Positions 9,410-20,500 of a stretch of 64,000 nt of DNA are shown in pieces. The first letter of the stretch is position 1. Every line of letters begins with the position of its first letter. A program made the translations under genes and the position numbers. This DNA comes from Corynebacterium kroppenstedtii. GTDB taxonomy: Bacteria; Actinomycetota; Actinomycetes; Mycobacteriales; Mycobacteriaceae. The stretch lies in the NCBI RefSeq assembly GCF_003243515.1, contig NZ_QFRA01000001.1:62001-126000 (forward strand). The letters run 5' to 3'. The notes beneath the pieces are model-generated. The model was not told the DNA's origin. It worked only from the letters and a program-made list of their open reading frames with translations, and did not search any database.

Positions 9410-9443
9410 GCCGACGCAGCGAAGCCCGCAACCAAGCGTCGGC
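9410..9443. terminator. Inverted repeat between convergent genes
   Basis: GCCGACGC at 9410-9417 pairs with GCGTCGGC at 9436-9443, and a third copy of GCCGACGC sits at 9461-9468. There is no T-run, so termination is plausible from position only. Confidence 0.4.
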
Positions 9444-9471
9444 CGGAGTTCCCCACTCACGCCGACGCGGG

Positions 9472-11046
9472 TTACTCCCACTCAATCGTTCCCGGGGGCT
9501 TCGACGTGCAATCCAACACGACGCGGTTCACTTCAGCGACTTCGTTGGTAATGCGGGTCGAAATCTTCTCCATCACGTCGTAAGGAATGCGCGTCCAATC
9601 CGCCGTCATCGCATCCTCCGACGACACCGGCCTCAACACAATCGGATGGCCGTAGGTCCGGCCGTCGCCCTGCACTCCCACGGACCTCACATCCGCCAGC
9701 AAGACCACGGGGCACTGCCAAATCGAATCGTCCAGCCCGGCAGCGGACAACTCCTGGCGGACAATCGCATCAGCCTCGCGGAGCGTCGCCAAACGGTCAG
9801 AAGTAACCTCTCCGATAATGCGAATGCCCAATCCCGGGCCAGGGAAAGGCTGGCGGGACACAATAGCGCTGGGCAAACCGAGCTCGCGACCCACAGCACG
9901 GACCTCGTCCTTGAACAGCAAACGCAGCGGCTCTACCAGCGTAAATTCAACGTCGTCGGGCAAACCTCCCACATTGTGGTGGCTCTTGATATTCGCCGTG
10001 CCGCTACCCCCGCCGGACTCCACCACGTCCGGGTACAACGTACCCTGCACGAGGAAATCAACACACGCCCCCTCCGGCGCATCCGACAACACACCGGCAA
10101 CAGCGCGCTCAAATGAGCGAATGAACTCGTTGCCGATCGTCTTACGCTTCTTCTCCGGGTCCGTCACGCCCTTCAACGCCGACAAGAACGCGTCGATTTC
10201 GTCGACCGTAACCAAGTTCGCGCCCGTCGACGCAACAAAATCATTCTCGACCTGCTCGCGCTCCCCCTTGCGCAGCAAACCGTGGTCAACGAAAACACAG
10301 GTCAAGCGGTCACCGATCGCCCGCTGCACCAAGGCAGCAGCAACGGCCGAATCCACACCACCCGACAGACCACAAATAGCCCGGCCCTCAGACCCAACCT
10401 GCTGGCGGACCTGTTCCACCAGCTGATCGGCAATATTGCCCGGCGTCCACGTCTGCTTCAGCCCAGCAATTTGTGTCAAGAAACGCTCGAGAACTTTCTG
10501 CCCCTCGGGCGAATGCATGACCTCCGGGTGGTACTGCACACCGGCCATGTGCCGATCCGCATCCTCGAACGCAGCGACCGGGGCACCGGACGAACGGCCC
10601 GTCACCACGAAGCCCTCGGGGGCCTCGGACACGGCATCACCGTGGCTCATCCATACGTCATTCACAGCACCGTCGTGCAAGAGGCCACCATCGCCGACGA
10701 TGGACATCGTCGTCCGGCCATATTCACGGTCCCCCGTGCGCGCGACAACTCCGCCTAACGCGTGCGTCATCGCCTGGAAGCCGTAGCAAATGCCGAACAC
10801 GGGAACGCCTAAGTCCAGCACCGACGGATCAAAAACGGGTGCGTCATCAGCATAAACGCTGGAAGGCCCACCCGAGAGGATCAGAGCAGCCGGGTGCTTC
10901 GCCTTGATTTCCTCCACCGACGCGGTGTGCGGAATGACCTCGGAATAGATGCGGGCCTCACGCACGCGCCGAGCAATGAGCTGGGCGTACTGGGCACCAA
11001 AGTCAACGACAAGAACAGGAGACGGGGGTTGTTGCTGTTCACTCAT
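9472..11046 (-). CDS. guaA: GMP synthase (glutamine-hydrolysing)
   Basis: A 524-residue cytoplasmic enzyme converting XMP, ATP and glutamine to GMP, the last step of guanine nucleotide synthesis. The N-terminal class I amidotransferase domain has the nucleophile in GICYGFQAM (Cys near residue 86) and the HPEV motif near 173. The ATP-pyrophosphatase domain has the PP-loop [10 protein letters not shown] near 228. The C-terminal dimerisation domain ends in the family signature KPPGTIEWE. The family length is normal. It lies downstream of guaB3 and guaB on the same strand, the arrangement seen across mycobacteria and corynebacteria. Confidence 0.98.
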   Translation of the reverse strand: MSEQQQPPSPVLVVDFGAQYAQLIARRVREARIYSEVIPHTASVEEIKAKHPAALILSGGPSSVYADDAPVFDPSVLDLGVPVFGICYGFQAMTHALGGVVARTGDREYGRTTMSIVGDGGLLHDGAVNDVWMSHGDAVSEAPEGFVVTGRSSGAPVAAFEDADRHMAGVQYHPEVMHSPEGQKVLERFLTQIAGLKQTWTPGNIADQLVEQVRQQVGSEGRAICGLSGGVDSAVAAALVQRAIGDRLTCVFVDHGLLRKGEREQVENDFVASTGANLVTVDEIDAFLSALKGVTDPEKKRKTIGNEFIRSFERAVAGVLSDAPEGACVDFLVQGTLYPDVVESGGGSGTANIKSHHNVGGLPDDVEFTLVEPLRLLFKDEVRAVGRELGLPSAIVSRQPFPGPGLGIRIIGEVTSDRLATLREADAIVRQELSAAGLDDSIWQCPVVLLADVRSVGVQGDGRTYGHPIVLRPVSSEDAMTADWTRIPYDVMEKISTRITNEVAEVNRVVLDCTSKPPGTIEWE

Positions 11047-11134
11047 GCAGAAGACTCTACCGCGTCAGATGGACAAACCTCGACCCCGTCTCACTCCGCC
11101 TCACCCGTCGACGTCAGCGCCACGAGTTCACCAG

Positions 11135-12289
11135 CTACAGCCAGGAACGAACGCTCAACTGAACCTTCTGGAAGTCCTTCAAATTCGTGTACCCAGCCTT
11201 CGCCATCGAACGACGAACACCGCCGATCAGGTTCAAGCTGCCGAATGGTTCCGTCGCCGGCCCCATGAGAACTTTCTCCAAGAACGGAGCCTCGTCGCGC
11301 TCAATCACAAGGTTCTCAATGACCCCACGTGGGAACCGCGGGTGCGCAGCCACCGAAGGCCAGTAGTATCCGGTCGCAGCAGCCTCCTTGGCCTGCGACA
11401 ACGGGCTACCCAGCATCACAGCGTCGGCACCACAAGCGATAGCTTTCGCCATTTCACCCGAGGTTTCCAGCTCACTATCCGCGATCACATGGACATACCG
11501 GCCACCTGTCTCATCCAGGTAATCGCGACGAGCAGCCGCCGCGTCGGCAATGGCCGTCGCCTTCGGGGCATCGATACCCAGCGTGTCCGCATTCGTCGTT
11601 GATCCACCGCCGACGATAATGCCGGCTGCACCGGTCCTCATCAAATGCATAGCCGTCGTGTAATCCAATACAGACCCCGCAATGACGGGAACATCCAACG
11701 AGCCGATGAACTCCTTCAGGTTCAGAGGCGTGCCGTCAGCCGACACGTGCTCGGCCGAGATTAACGTTCCTTGAATGACGACGATCTCGGCACCTGCCGC
11801 GACCACCACCGGAGCCAATTCCCGAGCATTTTGCGGCGACACGCGGACCACCGTCGTCACGCCCGAAGCGCGAACATCGCGAATACGGTCCGACAATAAA
11901 TCCTTATCCAGCGGCAGACCATGCAACTTCTGCAACAGCGGAATAGCACGATTGGTCATCTGACCATCGTCATAGCCCTCTTCATCGAAGGCCGTCGACA
12001 CGATCTGCTCCACAGCAGCATCCATGTCCGCCACTCGGCCCCACAGGCCTTCAGCGTTAATAACCGCAGCGCCCCCCAGGCGGCCCATTTCACTAATGAA
12101 ATCCACGCTGGTTAATGCGTCGCTCGGTTGTGCCAGGACAGGAATGCCGAAGTGGTACGCGTCGATCGTCCACGAAGTATCCACATCTTTCGACGACCGC
12201 GTGCGCCTGTTGGGCACGATCGTGATGTCATCGAGCCCATATGTCCGGCGAGCTTCCCGCCCCAAACCAATTTCCACAACTTCACGCAT
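11135..12289 (-). CDS. guaB3: GuaB3 family IMP dehydrogenase-related protein
   Basis: A 384-residue TIM-barrel protein of the actinobacterial GuaB3 branch of the IMPDH/GMPR superfamily. It begins VEIGLGREARRTYGLDDI, typical of GuaB3, and has no CBS domains. At the position of the catalytic loop it reads GGGSTTNADTLGID instead of GSICTTR, so the nucleophilic Cys of true IMPDH is absent. Its reaction has long been unsettled in actinobacteria. The start at 12289 is preferred because homologues begin at the MREVVEIG segment; an ATG 33 bases upstream is possible. It follows guaB by about 165 bases. Confidence 0.9.
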   Translation of the reverse strand: MREVVEIGLGREARRTYGLDDITIVPNRRTRSSKDVDTSWTIDAYHFGIPVLAQPSDALTSVDFISEMGRLGGAAVINAEGLWGRVADMDAAVEQIVSTAFDEEGYDDGQMTNRAIPLLQKLHGLPLDKDLLSDRIRDVRASGVTTVVRVSPQNARELAPVVVAAGAEIVVIQGTLISAEHVSADGTPLNLKEFIGSLDVPVIAGSVLDYTTAMHLMRTGAAGIIVGGGSTTNADTLGIDAPKATAIADAAAARRDYLDETGGRYVHVIADSELETSGEMAKAIACGADAVMLGSPLSQAKEAAATGYYWPSVAAHPRFPRGVIENLVIERDEAPFLEKVLMGPATEPFGSLNLIGGVRRSMAKAGYTNLKDFQKVQLSVRSWL

Positions 12290-12454
12290 GATTTTTCTGT
12301 ATTTCCTCACAGTGACAGGCATCCCGAATCGGCTGCCGACAACAAAAACTATTCACTCAATTAATCCCGGCTACTTCGTGCGCCCAACACGGCCCGACGA
12401 CGGAGGCCACGCGTGGCCGACACGGGCGACGTGGCCGACGGTGCCACGACGTCT

Positions 12455-13972
<1,518 letters not shown>

Positions 13973-14070
13973 TTATCTCCTAGGACCATGACGAAAGCGA
14001 AGTGCCACCACGCACTCTTTTGTCATATGCTACCGCAAAAAATTTGAGGCACATGGGCTAGCCTAGTGGG

Positions 14071-14457
14071 GTGAACTTCGCAGACCATATGCCCCCGGAC
14101 CCATTCGCGGGAGATCCCAATGATCCCGCCTCTTTCCTCGATCCCGATGAGCCTATGGAACCCCTCACCGACGAGGAAAAAGGCGAAGTCATTATCGAAC
14201 TTCATCACGTCCGGGAGGTGCAGCGTGTGCTCACCCCGCTGGGTATACGGGGCGTACAGATGTTGTGCGATGACTGTGAAGACAGGCACTACTACGACTG
14301 GGGAATACTGATCAACAATCTGCTCGCGCTGTATAACCACGAGCAGCCACCCATTCATGAACCGAGCGCCAACCCCAATCCCGACGAATACGCCCCGTGG
14401 GATTACTGCCTCGGGTTCCTCGATGGCCTCAACCACGGAATCGCCGGGTACCGGTAA
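14071..14457 (+). CDS. DUF5319 family protein
   Basis: A 128-residue acidic soluble protein of unknown function, conserved next to guaB and sigD in Mycobacteriales (the Rv3412 position). Recognisable features are the N-terminal DPFAGDPNDPASFLDPDEP, the central HHVREVQRVLTPLGIRGVQMLC, CDDCEDRHYYDW, and the C-terminal YAPWDYCLGFLDGL. The cysteine pattern might suggest metal or redox sensitivity, but I can see no established motif. The start is a GTG. It faces the anti-sigma gene rsdA head to head at the 3' ends. Confidence 0.85.
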   Translation: MNFADHMPPDPFAGDPNDPASFLDPDEPMEPLTDEEKGEVIIELHHVREVQRVLTPLGIRGVQMLCDDCEDRHYYDWGILINNLLALYNHEQPPIHEPSANPNPDEYAPWDYCLGFLDGLNHGIAGYR

Positions 14458-14492
14458 GGGCGGCCGCGCGTTGTTGCGACGTCGGCCGTCTT

Positions 14493-15599
14493 CTACTCCT
14501 CGGCGGAGGTGCTCGAGTCGCCCGATGACGGGGACTCAGTCACGTCGTCACTCGAACCATCCGACGACGATCCACGCGATGAACTTCCACTCCCGGAGTT
14601 CGAACCGCTATTGCTGTTATTCGATCCAGGCACAGGAGCAGGCGTCACCGTCGTCGTCACGGTCACCGTGACCGTCGACGTTTCAGTGGTCGTCTTAGTT
14701 TCCTTGGTGTCGCGATCATTCGTGGTCGTCGGGTCCTTGCGCGGCTCAGCCTTCTTCGGCTCGCCATTGCTCATCGTCTTTTCGACGGTAGTGGGTTTGC
14801 CGTCGGGTCCCTTCACGACAGACTGATCGGTGACAGTAACCGTCGTCGTTGATCCGTCTTTCTTCGAGTCTTTCGACCCGGAGTCCTTGGCCTTGTGGGC
14901 AACTTCGCGCGCCTTTTCCAGCAACGCAGCGGCACCCTGGGCGTCCCCGGCCTCCTGCTTTTCGCGGACCTGATCGAGCGTCGAGGCCAACTCAACCGCG
15001 GCAGCATGATCGCCGAAGAATCGCTGGTTCAGGCCCCACAGAGGTGAACCGGGTGTCGATGCGTGAATTACAGCTCCGCCACCGGCGAGGAGAACACAGG
15101 ACGCAGCAGCGCCACCGAGGGCATACATCCACCGCGGAACCGGATGGTGGTTATCACCATGGCGCCACGAACGGTGACGTGGACGGCCCGAACGCGACTT
15201 GCCAGTAGCATAATTACCCGACACGTCACGCTGGATCTTCCAGGCCGCGAAGTCATGGACCGTGGCGTCACCATCACCATCACGACCCGCGTCGTCCCCG
15301 AATTGAGTGATTTGTTTCTCCGCATTCACTGGACGGAACACGGTCGTCGCCGCATTAGCAATAGGGGAATCGTCCAGTGCCTCGTCGTCAGAGAAGCTAT
15401 CGAAGAAGCCTAGATCGCTGAGCTGAGGCGTCGCCGGGATGTCACGTTCCGCATCCTGCCGAGCTTGGATGAACAGCTGACCGAGGTCATCGTCGAAGTC
15501 AGTACTCCGGGAAAGATTATCAAGGTAGCGGTCAACAGCAGCTAGGGATTCTGGATCGTGCTCAACCCCCTCACGATCCCAGTTATCAAAACCACTCAT
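14493..15599 (-). CDS. rsdA: Anti-sigma-D factor RsdA
   Basis: A 368-residue single-pass membrane protein that should bind and hold SigD at the membrane. The cytoplasmic N-terminus (about residues 1-150) holds the sigma-binding region. One transmembrane helix follows near residue 155 (MYALGGAAASCVLLAGGG). The external part has a helical region and then a long Ser/Thr/Asp-rich tail including alternating TVTVTV. The start at 15599 has AGGAG 7 bases upstream; a longer frame to 15692 lacks one. It lies directly downstream of sigD on the same strand, the standard pairing. In M. tuberculosis the partner is destroyed by ClpX after phosphorylation-linked signals, but this cannot be seen here. Confidence 0.88.
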   Translation of the reverse strand: MSGFDNWDREGVEHDPESLAAVDRYLDNLSRSTDFDDDLGQLFIQARQDAERDIPATPQLSDLGFFDSFSDDEALDDSPIANAATTVFRPVNAEKQITQFGDDAGRDGDGDATVHDFAAWKIQRDVSGNYATGKSRSGRPRHRSWRHGDNHHPVPRWMYALGGAAASCVLLAGGGAVIHASTPGSPLWGLNQRFFGDHAAAVELASTLDQVREKQEAGDAQGAAALLEKAREVAHKAKDSGSKDSKKDGSTTTVTVTDQSVVKGPDGKPTTVEKTMSNGEPKKAEPRKDPTTTNDRDTKETKTTTETSTVTVTVTTTVTPAPVPGSNNSNSGSNSGSGSSSRGSSSDGSSDDVTESPSSGDSSTSAEE

Positions 15600-15769
15600 C
15601 TGATTACTCCTGCTGTTCCATCCACACCAAAACCGGTTATTACTGTACGGCCCCGCCAGCGGGCGACACCGCTCTACCGCCAGCGTCGGCAATAATCACC
15701 ATCATGGGCGCGGTGTCGCCGCCGCAGCGTGTGTACTTCCTTTGTGAGCTGACCTCCGACATCACTTTC

Positions 15770-16381
15770 TCAGTCCTCTTTGGTGTTGTTAGCCAAAGCG
15801 ATCGCCTCACAATAGTCAGGCGACTCAGCCATTGCCTTTTTTAACTTAGCAATCGCCCGGAACTGAGCTACTCGAACGGCATTCGGCGTGGAACCAATGA
15901 TCTTGGCGGCTTCCTCCGAGGTATACCCTTCAAGCACTCGCAAAATAATGATCTCGCGTGGTCTCTCACCCAGTATGTCGAGCAAACGCAAAAGCTTGTT
16001 ACGACCATCCGATTGGATAGCCAACTCTTCTGGCCCAGCAGCATCATGGATAGAATCGGGGATCTCATCGGTCGGTTGGCTAGGGTCTCTCCCCATCGAA
16101 CGATAGCCATCTTTTACCTTGTGACTAGCGATTCCGTACACGTACGACATGAACGGAGTTCCACGGTCAACAAAGCGATCTAACGACTTCAATACAGCCA
16201 TACATATCTCTTGAGCCGTATCCTCAGGCCCAGGAAAAGAATCATCTGACAAACGATGTCGGCAATACATCACCACTTTCGGGTGAATATAATCCATGAC
16301 TTTCTGCAAGGCATCGCGATCCCCGCTCGCAGCTGCGGCAACCAGGCCATTAATAGCCCCATCGCTAGCTGCTGCAGTCAT
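15770..16381 (-). CDS. sigD: ECF RNA polymerase sigma factor SigD
   Basis: A 203-residue extracytoplasmic-function sigma factor. Region 2 includes DTAQEICMAVLKSLDRF and TPFMSYVYGIASHKVKDGYR (about residues 45-100). Region 4 ends with a helix-turn-helix, REIIILRVLEGYTSEEAAKIIGSTPNAVRVAQFRAIAKLK. It has the typical two-domain ECF length. The ATG is preceded by AGAGGAAGTTA. In corynebacteria SigD controls cell-envelope genes including mycolate synthesis, so the regulon in this strain is of interest. The upstream region is unusually long. Confidence 0.92.
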   Translation of the reverse strand: MTAAASDGAINGLVAAAASGDRDALQKVMDYIHPKVVMYCRHRLSDDSFPGPEDTAQEICMAVLKSLDRFVDRGTPFMSYVYGIASHKVKDGYRSMGRDPSQPTDEIPDSIHDAAGPEELAIQSDGRNKLLRLLDILGERPREIIILRVLEGYTSEEAAKIIGSTPNAVRVAQFRAIAKLKKAMAESPDYCEAIALANNTKED

Positions 16382-17198
16382 TAACTTCCTCTTCTTTCAC
16401 TATCGCCGACGTCTCGTCAGCGTCGTCAACACCGACGATAAAACACCCAACCGCAGCCTCGGACACTAAACCGCGATTTCTCTTGCCTCATTCTGACGTG
16501 GAGACCAGAAAAAGACAATTTTATTTGCGTCGATGAATACATAAGCAAACAAAGAGCCTGGTCGGCGGTGTTTTCGCTTATTGAAAATGGACAATTCCTG
16601 ACGACGATGTGTCGTAAAAAATATCACTGCGATTCCATAGAAGGCGGATGACCACTACAGAGCCTAAGGAACCAGACTACATGAGCGCGCACATAACTGT
16701 GTGGGACTCGAAAAACATATAAAAGAATGAAAATAATTTTATGTATTAAATGCACGGGGCTAGCGATTCTTTTGCCCCTCAGCAGGGGGTGGCGGGGAGT
16801 CGCATGGGTGGTTGTTGATGATGAGTCTGGCCGTGACAAGACGGTTCGTGTCGGTACTCGGGGATCAGTCAGCGAGTGTTCGACGGTCGCTCGCTAGGTC
16901 ACACAAGGGGGCTACAACAAGGCAACATCGTCACCCTCCTCCAACCTTGCCGCCAGCCCCACAACCATTCACACACAAGCACGATACCTACTACTCCACC
17001 CAACAATTAATTTTGCAATCTAAAAGTCGTGTTCTCGTTACGTTCTGTTCACCAACGCAGTCTTGACTGAATACCAGGCACCCACACGCCCGCAGATATA
17101 AGGCGTCGCCACTACACAAACCGCAAAACCAAAAACAAACACAAATGACACCACATATCTGTGCAACGAAACTCACATCACACCCGACGGAGGAGAAC
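16382..17198. other. Long intergenic region between divergent sigD and whiB
   Basis: About 815 bases without a convincing gene. Sequence near sigD and around 16,700 is AT-rich, and there is a small hairpin CCCCT/AGGGG at 16775-16788 inside a G-rich stretch. The promoters of sigD and whiB must lie here, but I cannot place them reliably. Short open frames in it show no family resemblance. Confidence 0.5.
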
Positions 17199-17486
17199 AT
17201 GCTTCCTCAGATCCACAACCTGCCCACCCCCAGCGTCCAGTCTTGGGAATGGCAACGGCACGGATCATGCCGAGACACCGACGCATCCCTCTTCTTCCAC
17301 CCGGAAGGAGAACGCGGACGCGCCCGTGCAGCTCGCGAACACGCTGCAAAATCGGTATGCGCAACCTGCCCCGTCATTAACCAATGCAGAGAACACGCAC
17401 TCTCTGTGGGCGAGACCTACGGCATTTGGGGCGGACTCAGCGAAAGCGAGCGCGACGCCATCGCGCGAACCCACGCCCGCGTTTAG
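17199..17486 (+). CDS. whiB3: WhiB-family [4Fe-4S] transcriptional regulator (WhiB3 position)
   Basis: A 95-residue iron-sulphur DNA-associated regulator. All four cluster ligands are present: the first in HGSCRDTD, then VCATCPVINQC. The WhiB turn ETYGIWGGLSESER follows, with a basic C-terminus. The start at 17199 has GGAGGAGAAC immediately before it; a longer frame to 17145 is not supported. Placement next to sigD matches whiB3 of M. tuberculosis and whcB of C. glutamicum. In those species it works with redox and stationary-phase control. Confidence 0.88.
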   Translation: MLPQIHNLPTPSVQSWEWQRHGSCRDTDASLFFHPEGERGRARAAREHAAKSVCATCPVINQCREHALSVGETYGIWGGLSESERDAIARTHARV

Positions 17487-17535
17487 GCTCCTGACCTTCC
17501 CCAGCTACCCTTCCCAGTCGTCCTCCCCTGATCTG

Positions 17536-18663
17536 TTAACCTTCCCAGATCTGGAGGCCCGAACCGTCGCCTTTCTTGTCTTCCGGCCGCAACACAACCA
17601 CAGCCGGTTCACGCGACAAGCCGCAAACCTGGAGCAAGTCCACGATGATGGACCTCGCCTGCGCCATCACAACAATGCCCGAAATGCCGGACTTCTCACC
17701 GTGGTCCCCCGACGTCACCGCCGCGGTATTCTTCAGCTGCTCAATCACTGCGGGCAAACGCTGAGTCTCATGAAGCTTCCCCAATTTCCCCTGCTCGGCG
17801 AAGATCGATTCTAATTTCGTACAGGCATGCGCCAAGGCGTCCAAAATAATTGGAATACGCTCGTCAATGGCTTTTTGGTCAGAAATAATGGTGGCCGCCC
17901 GGTGCGCGAGAACGCGCGAGTTACGCATCGTGTTATCCACCGGTGACAAAATCTGGCTCATTTTCCGCATGTCACGGCGCGCACCCCAATAGAATGGCGA
18001 CACCGCGGCAACCTCCGTACCACCCTGAACAGCGGCGATCATGGCGTTAATGCGCGCTTGGGTTCCTCGGACGGACACCAGCGCGTCGGACACCACCCCG
18101 ACGTCGTTACTCCTCAGTCCGCGGGACACGGTGTCAAGAACATGCCCCGCGTGGCCGATCACTCGGCTTACTTCGCCTCGCGCCGGCCGGATAGCGCTAT
18201 TAGGCACCAGGGCGATCACCATGATCCCGATGAGACCACCGACCAGGGCGTCGATCATTCGAGTGATGCCGCCCATTGTTCCCGGGGGCATAATCGTCGC
18301 TACTAAGACGGCGGAACACGTCGCTCGGATGGGTGCCAGTGGGGATTTGTCGAGGAAAAGCGCGGCTGCCAGGGCGCAGGCGACAGTGATGGCGATCTGC
18401 CAGGATCCTGTCCCGATGTGGGAGATCATGATGTCGCCAATGCCGATCCCCAGGGAGACCCCCATGACAAGTTCGACCGACCGGCGCAATCGGCCGACGG
18501 TGCTGGTGCCGAGCGCGATCACCGACGCCATGGGGGCAAAGAACGGTTGCGGGTGGCCGATCACATGGTGTGCAAACCAAAATGCGATTCGGGCGGCCAC
18601 CGATCCCTGGATCACGATCATCTTGCCGTCGCTGAGCCGTTCTACGCCGTGGAAATGGTTCAC
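17536..18663 (-). CDS. FUSC/aromatic acid exporter-type membrane protein
   Basis: A 375-residue protein with about six hydrophobic segments in the first 160 residues (HPQPFFAPMASVIALGTS, GVSLGIGIGDIMISHIG, IAITVACALAAALFL, ATCSAVLVATIMPP, MIDALVGGLIGIMVIALVP). A long soluble helical C-terminal half follows. This is the FUSC/ArAE layout seen in efflux proteins for aromatic acids and similar anions. The substrate cannot be inferred. It is transcribed towards whiB with 50 bases between the ends. Confidence 0.8.
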   Translation of the reverse strand: MNHFHGVERLSDGKMIVIQGSVAARIAFWFAHHVIGHPQPFFAPMASVIALGTSTVGRLRRSVELVMGVSLGIGIGDIMISHIGTGSWQIAITVACALAAALFLDKSPLAPIRATCSAVLVATIMPPGTMGGITRMIDALVGGLIGIMVIALVPNSAIRPARGEVSRVIGHAGHVLDTVSRGLRSNDVGVVSDALVSVRGTQARINAMIAAVQGGTEVAAVSPFYWGARRDMRKMSQILSPVDNTMRNSRVLAHRAATIISDQKAIDERIPIILDALAHACTKLESIFAEQGKLGKLHETQRLPAVIEQLKNTAAVTSGDHGEKSGISGIVVMAQARSIIVDLLQVCGLSREPAVVVLRPEDKKGDGSGLQIWEG

Positions 18664-18822
18664 AGATAAGGAAAATACGGCACGGCAGAGGAAAATCGGC
18701 CACTGTGGGGAATAAGGCGGAAAATGTGCCCACGCAACCCACGTCCTTTACCACTCATGACCTGCATTGTGATGCCTCATTAAGGAATTTCACAGAAAAT
18801 TCACGGTTTCGAAGTCAAAAGG

Positions 18823-19782
18823 ATGGATCGGCACCAAGTATGCTGTGGGATCATGAGTGCACTGACCACTGTCGACCTCACTGTTCTTACCCAAGCGTTC
18901 ACCATGGGCGGCACAGGGGTAAAAACATTCACTTCCGCCGCTCTTGCTAACGGCACAAACATGCTTGCCGACGCTGCTACGTCGGCACGAGCAACCCTGG
19001 CGGCCTCTGCCGATATGGTGCCGCAGCTGCGCACCAACATCCTCGCTCAGGCGAGTGAAACGGTAACAGCAGCCCCGAAACTGCTGGACCCGATGTACTG
19101 GCTGGGCGCCGATAGCCCCTTCGGGCACCTCATTCTCCCCGGCCTCGGGCTCATTATTTTCGTGGAAACCGGGCTTGGGTTCCCACTCCTCCCCGGCGAT
19201 TCCCTGCTGTTCACCGCGGGCATGCTGGCTAACCAACACAACGGCTTCGCCCCCGTATGGCAGGTGCTCTTGGTCGCCATCGCCTGCGCTATCGCCGGTG
19301 ACCAGTCCTCCTATTGGATTGGTAGGAAACTCGGCGACCGCATCAGGAAACGCCCGGACGGGCGCATATTCAAGAAGGCCTATATCACCGAAGGCGAGGC
19401 GTTCTTTAGGAAATGGGGCGCGCTGGCTGTGATTCTGTGCCGGTTCGTACCGATTGTCCGCACCTACGCGCCAATGACTATCGGCATGGCGCGCATGAAT
19501 TACGCCCACTTCTTCCTTTTCGACTTTTGCGGCGGATTCCTGTGGGCCGGTGGTGTTACGCTTCTCGGCGTGTGGCTGGGTAGCTTCACCTTCGTGCGCG
19601 AGAATATCGAGCTCATCTTCCTGGCCATTGTGTTCATCTCTATTCTCCCGGGGATTATCGGCGCGATCAAGAAATCACGTGCGCCTAAGAGGGCTTCCAC
19701 TAGCGACGACTCTGCTGCACCTCTTGCTGCGCGCGATGCCAAAGAAACAACACTGCACGAGCACGAAACTAGTGAGTCATAA
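18823..19782 (+). CDS. DedA/VTT-domain membrane protein
   Basis: A protein of up to 319 residues. The DedA (SNARE-associated/VTT) core covers about residues 90-285 with the reentrant segment FVETGLGFPLLPGDSLLFTAG. The conserved GDQSSYWIGRKLG and the motif RFVPIVRTYAPMTIG are both present. DedA proteins act as flippases for undecaprenyl phosphate or phosphatidylethanolamine. The first 85 residues are Ala/Thr-rich and poorly conserved. The start is uncertain: ATG at 18823 has AAAAGG directly against it, and ATG at 18853 is also possible. Confidence 0.86.
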   Translation: MDRHQVCCGIMSALTTVDLTVLTQAFTMGGTGVKTFTSAALANGTNMLADAATSARATLAASADMVPQLRTNILAQASETVTAAPKLLDPMYWLGADSPFGHLILPGLGLIIFVETGLGFPLLPGDSLLFTAGMLANQHNGFAPVWQVLLVAIACAIAGDQSSYWIGRKLGDRIRKRPDGRIFKKAYITEGEAFFRKWGALAVILCRFVPIVRTYAPMTIGMARMNYAHFFLFDFCGGFLWAGGVTLLGVWLGSFTFVRENIELIFLAIVFISILPGIIGAIKKSRAPKRASTSDDSAAPLAARDAKETTLHEHETSES

Positions 19783-20165
19783 TCTCGTCGGGTCATGAAA
19801 CGCATGGCGCGTGATCATTCCAACCGATCCCCTGTGCCTCTAAAGTCACACACATGTCGAGCTAAGTCTTAAAATTTTGCTCTGTCCACCCACGATTGAC
19901 ATGTGCCTAAAGTCGATAGACTCCTACCTATATGGCTTACGATAATTACTCACTGCACCGGGGTATTTTGGGTACGAACTGATATACTGGCACGTTATCA
20001 ACTTATGATAGAACTGGGCCACACAGGCATCATTTTCCCGTTTACACTGATTAAGCCTACTCTCATCGAACCCATGTCAATCCTAGGTGAACAGAGCATA
20101 AAATTTTTAGGTATTTAGCCTGATCTGCGCCCCTCAGTGCCACTCAGTGAGAGGTTGTGAGACAC

Positions 20166-20328
20166 AAACACCCACAAAGTAACAAAAGATTTGCAGTTTA
20201 AAAATGCGTTGTGAACTGACCTTTTACACTTTCGGCCTGCGAAACTGTCACTAAACTGTCAAAAGTGTCACTTTTTGTCAGTTTGAATGTAACTTTGTGC
20301 AAGTTTCAGTGGGAGTTTGTGGGTGTTT
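20166..20328. repeat. Nested inverted repeat with AACTGTCA-type direct repeats
   Basis: A perfect 13-bp inverted repeat AAACACCCACAAA (20166-20178) and its complement (20316-20328) enclose about 137 bases. Inside is a second, imperfect palindrome at 20253-20284 built on AAACTGTCAAAAGTG. The unit AAACTGTCA also occurs directly at 20242. The region is AT-rich, non-coding, and borders the plasmid fossils. It could be a replication origin, transfer origin or regulatory site; nothing decides between them. The surrounding stretch 19,783-20,500 has no gene I can support. Confidence 0.6.
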
Positions 20329-20500
20329 TCCACGGCTGAAAAATAAGTGAAATAGAGTTATCAAGCCTAGGGCATCTCAGAAACAGCAGTTTGAAAGCAC
20401 GCCCATATTGTGAGGAGATCATTCTAAAGGTCAGCACAGTCCGATAAACTGGCAACACATAATTCCCGCCGTAATATTTAGACGGCTCTGCCCGTGCCCC

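Noticed and set aside
16775..16790. G/C-rich hairpin upstream of whiB as a structured RNA
   Set aside because: Only five base pairs, with no T-run or recognised riboswitch core around it.
19903..20118. A 71-codon open frame after the DedA gene
   Set aside because: No ribosome site, no family resemblance, and biased AT-rich sequence; treated as non-coding.
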